7,931 nt of DNA from an uncultured Sphingomonadales bacterium (GCA_903893935.1 CAITOD010000081.1:1-7931), one strand, 5' to 3'; numbered from the stretch's first letter, positions 1 to 6,293 are shown. The notes: generated from the letters alone by a model not told the origin. Program-made: numbers and translations.

Positions 1-1075
1 CCAGGTGGAAATGGCCGATGCAGGCCTGGTTGCAGGCGATGCAGGCGCGGATATCGTCGAGCCGGCCGGCGGCGGCCTTGGCGGGCATTTCGGGGTCGCA
101 GATCATCGCGCGGGTCATGCCGACCATGTCGGCGGCCCCGCTGGCGAGAATGCGTTCGGCGTCTTGCGGCTGGTTGATGCGCCCGGCGACGAACACCGGG
201 GTGGCGACGCGCGCCTTGATCGTGGCCGACAGCGGCGCGAGATGGCCGTGCGCAATCGCCATCGGCGGGGCGATGTTGATCGCGCTGCCGATCCCTGCCG
301 AAGTGCCGGCCGTGATGTTGTAATAATCGAACCGCCCGTCGAACGCGACGAGTGTGGCCATGACTTCGTCGGTGGTGAGCCCTTCGGTGTCCTTTTCATC
401 GCCGCTGATGCGCAGGCCGACCACGAAATCGGGCCCGGTCGCGGCGCGGATTGCGGTGACCACGGCATCGAGAAAGCGCGCGCGCCGCGTGTCGTCGCCG
501 CCCCAGGCATCGTCGCGCCGGTTGACACGCGGGTTGAGGAATTGCGCGGGCAGATAGCCGTGGCTGGCGACCACTTCGACGCCATCGAGCCCGGCGCGTT
601 CGAGCCGGTGCGCGGCCGCGGCATAGCCATCGATCACTTCGGCAATCAGCGCTGCCGACATCGCGCGCGGGATCACGTGGAAGCGTTCGGTGGGCACCGC
701 CGATGGCGCATAGGCGACCGGCAGCGTGCCATCCTGGCTTTCCATGATCTCGCGCCCGGGGTGAAACAATTGCCCGAACAGCGCGCAGCCATGCGCGTGC
801 ACCGCTTGTGCGACGCGCGCATAGCCGGCGATGCAGTCGTCCGACGTCGCCATCAGCAGATGCGAGGTATAGCGCGCGGTTTCGTGCACGCCCGCGACTT
901 GCATCACGATCAGCCCGGCGCCGCCGGCCGCGCGCGCACGATGGTAGGCGACCAGCGCATCGTTGGGCACGAATGCGGTCGGCAAGGTGGTGTCATGCCC
1001 GGTCGACATGATGCGGTTGCGGATCGCCAGATTGCGGATCGTGATCGGCGAGAACAGCGTGGTCAAAGCGGTCAT
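1..1075 (-). CDS. NADH:flavin oxidoreductase, 2,4-dienoyl-CoA reductase/TMADH family (3' end outside window)
   Basis: 358 residues are visible; the C-terminal part is cut by the left edge. The N-terminal domain is an FMN-binding Old Yellow Enzyme-type barrel (about residues 5-335). Landmarks are LFHPGRE (103-109), the active-site stretch HGYLPAQFLNPRVNRR (172-187) followed by a WGG turn, and VGLRISGDE (219-227). Residues 345, 348 and 352 form a CxxCxxxC motif (CIACNQAC), the start of the [4Fe-4S] site that follows the barrel in 2,4-dienoyl-CoA reductase and trimethylamine dehydrogenase. Such proteins usually reach about 670 residues with a C-terminal FAD/NAD(P)H domain, which would lie outside. 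The ATG at 1075 is chosen because family homology starts at once (LFSPITIRNLAIRNRI); the ribosome site is weak (a GGGG a few bases upstream). The substrate is unknown. The stretches ARYTSHLLMAT and GREIMES remind me of the branch annotated as N-methylproline (stachydrine) demethylase, which is an inference from memory. The family call is secure, the reaction is not. Confidence 0.9.
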   Translation of the reverse strand, partial: MTALTTLFSPITIRNLAIRNRIMSTGHDTTLPTAFVPNDALVAYHRARAAGGAGLIVMQVAGVHETARYTSHLLMATSDDCIAGYARVAQAVHAHGCALFGQLFHPGREIMESQDGTLPVAYAPSAVPTERFHVIPRAMSAALIAEVIDGYAAAAHRLERAGLDGVEVVASHGYLPAQFLNPRVNRRDDAWGGDDTRRARFLDAVVTAIRAATGPDFVVGLRISGDEKDTEGLTTDEVMATLVAFDGRFDYYNITAGTSAGIGSAINIAPPMAIAHGHLAPLSATIKARVATPVFVAGRINQPQDAERILASGAADMVGMTRAMICDPEMPAKAAAGRLDDIRACIACNQACIGHFHL

Positions 1076-1120
1076 GATGCCCCGGGATCATGCGAAACGG
1101 ATGGCGCCCGCCGGGTCTGG

Positions 1121-1180
1121 TGACGCGTGCAACAACCCCCGGCCGCCCCTTTCGGGTGCATGGGGTTGTTGCGCGTGTCA
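1121..1180 (-). terminator. Long inverted repeat, candidate terminator of the WXXGXW-protein gene
   Basis: Arms 1121-1139 and 1162-1180 pair over 19 positions: 17 Watson-Crick pairs and two G-U pairs (in RNA read as the plus strand). The inner 11 bases, GCAACAACCCC with GGGGTTGTTGC, match perfectly. The loop of 22 bases contains CCC and GGG runs that could form a small inner stem. It begins about 20 bases past the stop codon at 1200 and lies before the oxidoreductase start at 1075. No T-tract follows on either strand, so a classic intrinsic terminator is not proven; a transcript-end stabiliser or a protein-binding dyad would look the same. Confidence 0.5.
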
Positions 1181-1199
1181 AGCCGGGGCCCGAACCGGG

Positions 1200-2387
1200 T
1201 TAGCGATGCCGGCCCTCATGGGCACCACCGCCCGGGTGACCGCCTCCCTCAGGATGGCCGCCACCGCCGGGATGGCCGCCACCGCCACTTTCAGGGTGGC
1301 CACCGCCACCGGAACGACTTGGGGCGGGGTGACCACCGCCGTCGCCGCCGATGCGGCCACCGCCTTCAAACGCATGGCCGCCGCCCGCGCCACGTCCGGC
1401 GCGTGCGGCCCCTGCGGCGTGGAAGCTGCCGCCCCCGTGGGCGTCCGCATGGGCGCCCCCACGTGCGGCACTACGGGCAGCGGCGGTTTGCGCGTGATAC
1501 GAGGTCATGTTGGCGTGGGTGCGGGCTGCGTTGCCCAAATGCCCTGCCGCGTAGCCGCCAGCGTGGTTCGCCGGGCGCGCCAGGGTGGCTTCATGCGCGG
1601 CCGCTTCATGCGCGGCGGCATGATTAGCCATCGCACGCGTTGCCACATGGCCGGCTATCGCGCCCGCCACGGCGCCGCCCGCGACGCCTGCAGCGATCGC
1701 GCCGCGATGGTCGCCGGTCATCGCTGCGCGGTTGGCGGGCTCGTTTGCCGCGCCGCGCTGGTGGTTGGCCGGGGCCCCCGCCTCATCAAAGCGCGCCTGC
1801 CGATGGGCTGCCAGTTCGCCCGGCGTGGCGGTGGCACGCACGCCGTTGCCGCCATTATAGCTGGTGCGGCTCATGCCCCGTCCGCCGGCTTGCGGATGGT
1901 CGTAGACGGCGTTGACATGCACATTGCCAAAATTGGTGACCGCGCGATTGTAATAAAAAGTCCGGTCGCGCCAGTAGCCGCCATCGTAGCCGCGCCCCAG
2001 ATAGCCGTATCCATAAGAAATACCACCATAAAAGCCCACGGTCGGGCCCCAGTAACCCGGATTGAAGGCATAGACGCCGCCCATCCAGCCCCACCACGGC
2101 GGCGTCCACAGCACGCCCACGGTCGGGGGACGGACCCACCGTCCGGGCGCCCAGTAATAGGCATCGCCTTGCGGGTTCCACGCCCAGTAGCCAGGCGTCC
2201 AGGCGTAGCCATAAGCGGGCATGGCAGGCTGATATTCCTGCCGCAGCGGCGGCGGCGGGCCGGCGCCTTGCGCAATTACCGGCTGGCCCACGTTGGGGCA
2301 GGTCGGGTCAGCAAGCGCCGGGACCGTGGTGATGACGAGCGCAAGCGCAGCGGCAGGCCAGAACTGGCCGCGAAAAATATCTGACAT
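1200..2387 (-). CDS. Secreted WXXGXW-repeat (YXWQ-like) protein with Ala/Gly/His-rich tail
   Basis: 395 residues. An N-terminal signal peptide (1-26) ends in the type I cleavage site ALA before DP, so the protein is exported. The middle (about 58-163) is rich in Tyr, Trp and Gly. It has two WXXGXW units, WTPGYW (63-68) and WAPGRW (79-84), followed by LWTPPWWGW and the family-like block GYWGPTVGFYGGISYGYGY (111-129). This is the pattern of the WXXGXW-repeat envelope proteins of Proteobacteria, whose role is not established. A glycine-zipper-like run lies at 229-248 (GAIAAGVAGGAVAGAIAG). From about 250 the protein becomes an Ala/His tail and then a Gly/His tail with five HP units. The His density suggests metal binding, which is only an inference. 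The ATG at 2387 has GGAG eleven bases upstream and gives a perfect signal peptide. A long ORF on the opposite strand is a composition shadow. Confidence 0.88.
   Translation of the reverse strand: MSDIFRGQFWPAAALALVITTVPALADPTCPNVGQPVIAQGAGPPPPLRQEYQPAMPAYGYAWTPGYWAWNPQGDAYYWAPGRWVRPPTVGVLWTPPWWGWMGGVYAFNPGYWGPTVGFYGGISYGYGYLGRGYDGGYWRDRTFYYNRAVTNFGNVHVNAVYDHPQAGGRGMSRTSYNGGNGVRATATPGELAAHRQARFDEAGAPANHQRGAANEPANRAAMTGDHRGAIAAGVAGGAVAGAIAGHVATRAMANHAAAHEAAAHEATLARPANHAGGYAAGHLGNAARTHANMTSYHAQTAAARSAARGGAHADAHGGGSFHAAGAARAGRGAGGGHAFEGGGRIGGDGGGHPAPSRSGGGGHPESGGGGHPGGGGHPEGGGHPGGGAHEGRHR
1218..1346 (-). repeat. Imperfect in-frame tandem repeat encoding (G)3-4-H-P units
   Basis: The 3' end of the WXXGXW-protein gene holds degenerate repeats of 15 to 18 bases. 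Two adjacent 18-base units at 1251-1268 and 1269-1286 differ only at their first base, and a third degenerate unit follows at 1293-1310. All lengths are multiples of three, so unit gain or loss would keep the frame. The repeats encode Gly-rich units with His-Pro at residues 353, 364, 372, 378 and 384. Confidence 0.75.
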
Positions 2388-2473
2388 GGTGTGGATGTCT
2401 CCAGGTTTAGCCCCCCTGGATCAGTCCACGCACTAGCGACCCGCCGAGGTGAACCCAGCGTGACTGGCGGTGT

Positions 2474-3211
2474 CTATGGCAAGTTGCGCGCGAACAGGTC
2501 GAGCATTGCTGCCCAGCCGCGTTCGGCTGCTGCATGGTCATAGACCGGAAAGTCGGTCTTCATCCAGCCGTGTGCCGCGCCCGGATAGATTTCGGCATGA
2601 AACCGCACCCCGGCCGCGGTCAGCGCGGCGGTCAGCCGCTCGGCCATGTCGGGCGGATAGCTTGCATCGTTGTCGGCGCCGGCGATCAGCAATTCGGCCT
2701 TGATCTGCGGCGCCAGCAGATGCGGGCTGTCGGGCTCATCGGTGGCGAGCCGCCCGCCATGGAAGCTGGCCGCAGCCACCACGCGGTCGGGATAAGTCCC
2801 CGCCGCGGTCAGCGCCATGCCGCCGCCCATGCAGAACCCCACGGTGCCCACATGCTGCCCCGCAACATCGGGATGCGTGCCGAGCCAGGCGAGGAACGCC
2901 GCGGTGTCGCGCGCCGCGGGCGTGTTGCCCGTCAGCGCCATCATCGGGCCGATCACCGCGCGGAAATCGCCTTTGAACACTTCGGCAGGGTCGAGCGGGC
3001 CATAAGCGCCAAAGCGATAGTGCATATCGGGCAAGAGCACGAAATAGCCATGATCGGCGAGCCGTTGCGCCATCCCGAACAGGGCCGGGCGAATGCCGAA
3101 AGCATCCATGTAGATGATCACCGCAGGCCACGGCCCGGCGCCTTCGGGGGTGAACGTGTGCACCGGGCACAGCCCGTCGGCGGTCGAAATCTGGGACTGC
3201 AAGTGCGGCAT
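2474..3211 (-). CDS. Dienelactone hydrolase-family alpha/beta hydrolase
   Basis: 245 residues, full length for the family. These cytoplasmic enzymes hydrolyse lactones or esters; the type enzyme opens dienelactone to maleylacetate in chlorocatechol breakdown. The nucleophile elbow is GFCMGGG (125-131), with Cys127 as nucleophile in place of the usual Ser. The acid is probably Asp182 (GADNDASYP) and the base His214 (GAAHGW), giving the Cys-His-Asp triad of the family. At the position of the Glu that holds the Cys in the type enzyme (Glu36), this protein has MDAFGIR with Asp36. No signal peptide is seen. The start at 3211 has a good ribosome site (GGAAAG, five bases before the ATG). The neighbours do not point to an aromatic degradation pathway, so the true substrate is open. 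Confidence 0.9.
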   Translation of the reverse strand: MPHLQSQISTADGLCPVHTFTPEGAGPWPAVIIYMDAFGIRPALFGMAQRLADHGYFVLLPDMHYRFGAYGPLDPAEVFKGDFRAVIGPMMALTGNTPAARDTAAFLAWLGTHPDVAGQHVGTVGFCMGGGMALTAAGTYPDRVVAAASFHGGRLATDEPDSPHLLAPQIKAELLIAGADNDASYPPDMAERLTAALTAAGVRFHAEIYPGAAHGWMKTDFPVYDHAAAERGWAAMLDLFARNLP

Positions 3212-3256
3212 GCGATCTTTCCGGGTGGATTCGGGACCGCCTCTAGATGGACCAGC

Positions 3257-3284
3257 GGCGCGCCTCGATCAACCTCGGCGCGCC
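3257..3284 (-). terminator. Hairpin of two GGCGCGCC arms, candidate terminator of the lipoprotein gene
   Basis: Two copies of the octamer GGCGCGCC (3257-3264 and 3277-3284) are spaced by 12 bases. Each copy is itself a palindrome, so the pair can form one 8-bp all-GC stem. It begins seven bases past the lipoprotein stop codon and lies before the hydrolase start on the same strand. There is no T-tract, so its terminator role is inferred from position and strength. Confidence 0.4.
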
Positions 3285-3290
3285 TTCGGG

Positions 3291-3644
3291 TCAATTGCGA
3301 TGACGGTCGCCGCCGCCGGGGTAATGCGGTGCGCGCACGCCCGGACGCAGCGCGGTGTTGCCGTGGATCGGGTGGAAGTTGTGCGGGCCCTGCGGTGCTT
3401 CGTGCATGAAGTGCCCGCGATCGCCGCGCACGAACGCGCCTTCGCCTTCGGCATGGCGATAGTAGAAATAACCGTCGCTGCCCCAGTATCCGTCATAGAT
3501 CGGCCCGTAATAGCCATCGTACCAGCCGTCATAGGCATAAGGCCCCGGCGCATAGGCGACGCGCACGCCGACCCCGCCATCGGCACAGGCGGCGAGCGGG
3601 ACACTGGCAGCAGCCAGCAGTGCAAAAGTGAGGGCGCGGTTCAT
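3291..3644 (-). CDS. Small Tyr-rich lipoprotein, function unknown
   Basis: 117 residues from the ATG at 3644. The start is set by a strong ribosome site (GGAG, seven bases upstream) and by the signal peptide it yields: basic MNR, a hydrophobic stretch, then the lipobox LAAC (17-20). Cys20 would be the lipidated residue. The +2 residue is Ala, not Asp, so there is no obvious signal for retention at the inner membrane. The mature N-terminal part (about 28-60) is packed with Tyr, Gly, Asp and Trp (for example YDGYYGPIYDGYWGSDGYFYYR). The C-terminal half is polar and His-rich, ending in GGGDRHRN. I do not recognise a named family; short YG-rich envelope proteins of this kind are common and uncharacterised in sphingomonads. 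An in-frame GTG at 3683 would spoil the signal peptide and was not used. Confidence 0.78.
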   Translation of the reverse strand: MNRALTFALLAAASVPLAACADGGVGVRVAYAPGPYAYDGWYDGYYGPIYDGYWGSDGYFYYRHAEGEGAFVRGDRGHFMHEAPQGPHNFHPIHGNTALRPGVRAPHYPGGGDRHRN

Positions 3645-3705
3645 CGTCGGTCTCCAGCATGGTGATGGATCGTGCCCTGCCACCGGCTTGATGACCCGGA
3701 CCTGA

Positions 3706-3724
3706 TCGCGCCATTCACGCGCGA
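3706..3724 (-). terminator. Short GC hairpin downstream of mipZ, weak terminator candidate
   Basis: TCGCGC (3706-3711) and GCGCGA (3719-3724) form a 6-bp stem with a 7-base loop, about 19 bases beyond the mipZ stop at 3743. There is no T-tract, and short GC dyads arise easily in DNA of this composition. Confidence 0.25.
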
Positions 3725-3742
3725 GCCATGCGCCGGCGCGAA

Positions 3743-4609
3743 TCAGCCAGGCACGACGGTCAGATCGGTCAGCAGCGTCAGGATTTCGCGATTGGCGTCG
3801 GATTTGCTGCGCGCCATCGCGGGAATGCGGCGCAGATCGAGATGGCTTAGCCCGAGCAGGAACAAGTCGCGATAGGCCACCCGCTCCGACAGACCGCCGC
3901 TCAGCCGGAAGCCCAGCCTGGGCGCCAGATCGGCAAGCGCCTGCTCGATCCGGTCCTGGTTGCGCCCGGCGTTGCGGCGCATGCGGTTCTGCACCACCAC
4001 CCAGTCGATATCGGGCTGGCCGGCGCGCTTGCGCGCCTGGCGGATTTCGTTGACCGCGACCGAAAAACAGCCCTCGGCGACCAGTTCGAGCGAATTGGGG
4101 TTGAACTTGCCCAGCAAGTCGAGATCGACAAACGAGCTGTTGACCGGGGTGACCAGCGTATCGGCGAGCGCGATGGCGCGCCGCGCAATCGCCGAATCAA
4201 AGCCGGCGACATCGATCACCACCACATCGCTGCCCCAGCCGACGCGGTTGATTTCCTGGCACAACAAGGCGCCGCTCTGGACATGGAGCACCAGATGGCG
4301 CGGCATCGGCAGATCGACACCGAGCCGCCGCGCGGTGCCTTCACGATTGCGCAGCACCGTGGCCAGCGTCTGCTGGCGGCGGTCGAGATCGAGCGCGATC
4401 ACCGACAAGCCGGCGTCGGCCATTGCCACCGCGAGATGAAAGGCGATCGTCGATTTGCCCACGCCGCCCTTTTCGTTGGCCACGACCATGATCCGGCTGG
4501 CCGGGCGGGTGCGGCGCGCCACATCGGCCACCACCACGTCGGGATGCTCGCCATCCATCACGGGATCGCGCGGCACGCGCACTTCGGTTCGCATTGAAGG
4601 AAAGTTCAT
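3743..4609 (-). CDS. mipZ: MipZ, division-plane positioning ATPase
   Basis: 288 residues from the ATG at 4609. MipZ is a ParA/MinD-type P-loop ATPase. In Caulobacter it binds the ParB-parS complex near the poles and, as an ATP dimer on DNA, inhibits FtsZ assembly so that the Z ring forms at mid-cell. The deviant Walker A is NEKGGVGKST (45-54) with the signature Lys47. It is followed by LDLDRRQQT (73-81), matching the Caulobacter DLDLRQRT stretch with catalytic Asp42 (here Asp76). Family-specific stretches are VTPVNSSFVDLDLLGKFNP (153-171), DWVVVQNRM (202-210), GFRLSGGLSERVAYRDLF (233-250) and GLSHLDL. The Walker B segment reads VVIDVAGFDSA, where Caulobacter has IDTPGGDSA. About 35 residues precede the P-loop core, against about five in Caulobacter. 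The start is uncertain: 4609, 4594, 4558 (all ATG) and a TTG at 4654 are in frame, none with a strong ribosome site. The product call is firm because the whole protein follows MipZ rather than plasmid ParA. Confidence 0.9.
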   Translation of the reverse strand: MNFPSMRTEVRVPRDPVMDGEHPDVVVADVARRTRPASRIMVVANEKGGVGKSTIAFHLAVAMADAGLSVIALDLDRRQQTLATVLRNREGTARRLGVDLPMPRHLVLHVQSGALLCQEINRVGWGSDVVVIDVAGFDSAIARRAIALADTLVTPVNSSFVDLDLLGKFNPNSLELVAEGCFSVAVNEIRQARKRAGQPDIDWVVVQNRMRRNAGRNQDRIEQALADLAPRLGFRLSGGLSERVAYRDLFLLGLSHLDLRRIPAMARSKSDANREILTLLTDLTVVPG

Positions 4610-4690
4610 GCGCGACACCACACCCGATGACGTTCCGGGGACCCCCTGCCGCAACCAACAGCCTGCTGGTGCGCGCCCGGCGCAAACTGC

Positions 4691-4765
4691 ATGATTGTTA
4701 TGCCGACCCGAATCACCAGATTAGAGCGCTTAGCGTATATCTTTGACTGAATTTGGACAATTGCC
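4691..4765 (-). promoter_or_regulatory. A+T-rich stretch, probable mipZ promoter region with a GANTC site
   Basis: This is the most A+T-rich stretch in the gap between pccR and mipZ, in strongly G+C-rich surroundings. On the minus strand a weak pair TTGTCC (4760-4755) and TACGCT (4737-4732), spaced by 17 bases, could serve as -35 and -10. GAATC at 4710-4714 is a GANTC site, the CcrM methylation target in alphaproteobacteria. The promoter call rests on composition and position; the boxes are poor matches. Confidence 0.3.
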
Positions 4766-4777
4766 GTCGTTTCGGCC

Positions 4778-4832
4778 CGGCAAGCTTTGTTGGCGCGGCG
4801 CGCGCAACTATCCGCGCGCGCTTTGCTTGCCG
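4778..4832 (-). terminator. Nested double hairpin just after pccR, candidate terminator
   Basis: An outer stem pairs CGGCAAGC (4778-4785) with GCTTGCCG (4825-4832). Inside it, GCGCGCGC (4798-4805) pairs with GCGCGCGC (4814-4821) around an 8-base loop. The element begins seven bases beyond the pccR stop codon. No T-tract follows. Position and a two-tier stem make a transcript-end role for pccR the best reading. Confidence 0.5.
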
Positions 4833-4839
4833 ATTCTGC

Positions 4840-6243
4840 TCAGCCAACGATGCGATAAGGCACCAGTTCACGCCGCGCCGGGTCGACATCGATGGCCTTG
4901 TCGCTGGGCGGAAAGGCGCGCTGGTCGCAAGTGTCGCGCGGGCAGATGCGGCACGAGGCGCCGATTTTGGCGACCGCGTCGTCGGAGGCGAGGTTGAGCG
5001 CATCGGCATAGATGAATTCGGCGGCATGCGTCGCCTCGCAGCCCAGCGCCACGGCATAGCGGCGCGGCGGGCGGTAATAGCTGCCCGAAGATTTGACGAG
5101 GCCTTTGGCAATCGAGACATAGCGGATGCCGTCGGGCATTTCGGCCAGTTGCACATGGATGCGATCGGGGATGGCGACCGCTTCGTGAACGATCCACAGC
5201 GGGCAGGCCCCGCCGAACCGCCCGAATTGCAGCCGCGTGGCCGAATGGCGCTTGGTGATATTGCCGGCCATGTCGACCCGGCAGAAATAGACCGGGATGC
5301 CGCGCGCACGCGGGCGCTGCAGCGTCGACAGGCGGTGGCAGCACTGTTCGAAGCTGGTGTGGAAGGCGAGCCGCAGCCGGTCGATATCGTGGCGCAAATC
5401 GCGCGCGGCAATCCGAAACCGTTCGTAGGGCATCAGCAGCGCCCCCGCCGCGTAATTGCCAAGGCCAATCGTCAGCAGATGCCGCGCCGCTTCGCTTTGC
5501 AGCGCGGCCGCCTCGACAATCCGCGCGATCGGGTCTGACAGGGCCAACGCCGCAACCTGATAGGCGAGCTGGAACCGGCCGCTTTCGATCGGCTGGTTGG
5601 AATCGAGATCGAGATGGCGGGCCTCGGCGTCGTAATGCCGCAAGGCACCGCCGCCGGTCCAGGCAATGCTCACGTCCTGGGCGCGCAACCATGCCTGCAT
5701 CGATTGCACGCGCGGCGAGATATCGGGCCCGGCGATTTCGGCGGCAAGCGCTTCGGCGCCGCGATCGAGCGGATCGACATAGTTGTTCGCATGGTGGAAC
5801 CAGTCGCGCACTTCTTCCCACGGCAGGCGCCCGCCGGCGGCAAGGCTGGTGCCGATCGTTTCGTCGAGCATGTCGAGCCGCACGCGGGTCTGCGTGTGCA
5901 AGGCTTGCAGCCGCACGAAGGCGTCGGCAAAGCCCGGAAACTGCCGCGCCAGCCGTTCGACCGCTTCGCCCGGCGGATTGGCGTGCACGTGCGGATCGGC
6001 CAGCGCGTCGCGCAGCGCCTCGACCAATGCATCGCCGCCCGATGGCGCAAGATCGGCCCAATCGAGCGGAAATGCGGCGCGCAAGCCATCGGCCAGCGCC
6101 GGCGTCAGGTGGCGCTCGTCGTTTTCGAGCTGCGACAGGTAGCTGGCACTGATCCCCAGCACGTGCGCCATCTCGGCCTGGCGCAGCGCGCGCCGCTGGC
6201 GCAAGGCGCGCAACTGGGCTCCGGCAAACAGGCGCTGACGCAT
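4840..6243 (-). CDS. pccR: PccR-like short-chain fatty acyl-CoA regulator (ScfR), XRE family
   Basis: 467 residues. The N-terminal helix-turn-helix (about 9-60) is of Cro/C1 type, with [24 protein letters not shown] at 21-44. The middle (about 145-260) is the degenerate ImmA/IrrE-like domain of this family: the usual zinc-protease HExxH is absent and [10 protein letters not shown] (224-233) stands there. The C-terminal ScfR domain carries FGGACPLW (343-350) and a Cys-rich end, CRICPRDTC (431-439) followed by QRAFPP. This order (HTH, IrrE-like, ScfR C-terminal) is that of RamB and PccR, regulators of acyl-CoA use; PccR of Rhodobacter sphaeroides controls pccB. Here the gene is divergent from pccB, which supports the same role. 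The ATG at 6243 is chosen because the HTH homology follows directly and because an upstream in-frame TTG at 6264 lies inside the CTTTGCAAAG operator. No strong ribosome site is visible. Self-regulation is likely from operator position. Confidence 0.88.
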   Translation of the reverse strand: MRQRLFAGAQLRALRQRRALRQAEMAHVLGISASYLSQLENDERHLTPALADGLRAAFPLDWADLAPSGGDALVEALRDALADPHVHANPPGEAVERLARQFPGFADAFVRLQALHTQTRVRLDMLDETIGTSLAAGGRLPWEEVRDWFHHANNYVDPLDRGAEALAAEIAGPDISPRVQSMQAWLRAQDVSIAWTGGGALRHYDAEARHLDLDSNQPIESGRFQLAYQVAALALSDPIARIVEAAALQSEAARHLLTIGLGNYAAGALLMPYERFRIAARDLRHDIDRLRLAFHTSFEQCCHRLSTLQRPRARGIPVYFCRVDMAGNITKRHSATRLQFGRFGGACPLWIVHEAVAIPDRIHVQLAEMPDGIRYVSIAKGLVKSSGSYYRPPRRYAVALGCEATHAAEFIYADALNLASDDAVAKIGASCRICPRDTCDQRAFPPSDKAIDVDPARRELVPYRIVG

Positions 6244-6256
6244 CGGGCAGGACTTT

Positions 6257-6288
6257 CTTTGCAAAGTTCGGGTTTACAACTTTGCAGA
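6257..6288. promoter_or_regulatory. Probable PccR operator: TTTGCAAA-type sites between pccR and pccB
   Basis: CTTTGCAAAG at 6257-6266 is a perfect 10-base palindrome. A partial copy, CTTTGCAGA, lies at 6280-6288, and a weaker TTTACAAC at 6273-6280 directly abuts it. From memory, PccR of R. sphaeroides recognises two TTTGCAAA copies four bases apart, and RamB of actinobacteria sites resembling AACTTTGCAAA. Here AACTTTGCAAA occurs exactly on the minus strand across the palindrome, and ACAACTTTGCAGA on the plus strand at the second site. The palindrome starts 14 bases upstream of the pccR ATG and lies about 92 bases upstream of pccB, so one bound complex could act on both promoters. Binding is inferred. 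Confidence 0.7.
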
Positions 6289-6293
6289 TTAAC

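Noticed and set aside
5..1123. A 372-codon open frame on the plus strand opposite the oxidoreductase.
   Set aside because: No family motif; the minus strand carries unmistakable flavin oxidoreductase motifs across the same bases.
1218..1346. A CRISPR-like array, because of regularly spaced repeats.
   Set aside because: The units are short, degenerate, in frame and coding for Gly-His-Pro repeats, with no unique spacers.
963..2384. A 473-codon open frame on the plus strand opposite the WXXGXW-protein gene.
   Set aside because: It lacks any recognisable motif and is Arg/Ala-rich as expected of an antisense frame in G+C-rich DNA. The opposite strand gives a clean signal peptide, family repeats and a ribosome site.
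2400..2420. TCCAGG/CCTGGA dyad just upstream of the WXXGXW-protein start as a translation-blocking hairpin.
   Set aside because: A 6-bp stem with a 9-base loop that only partly covers the ribosome site; too weak to claim.
2447..2473. A small CCAG/CTGG dyad (2455-2467) after the hydrolase stop as a terminator.
   Set aside because: Only four base pairs in G+C-rich DNA, no T-tract; not distinguishable from chance.
3743..4609. A plasmid or chromosome-partition ParA instead of MipZ.
   Set aside because: No parB follows, and the segments after the P-loop (SFVDLDLLGKFNP, DWVVVQNRM, GLSERVAYRDLF) match MipZ specifically.
6244..6264. An upstream TTG start for pccR at 6264.
   Set aside because: The TTG is part of the CTTTGCAAAG operator, and the family-like N-terminus starts at the ATG at 6243.
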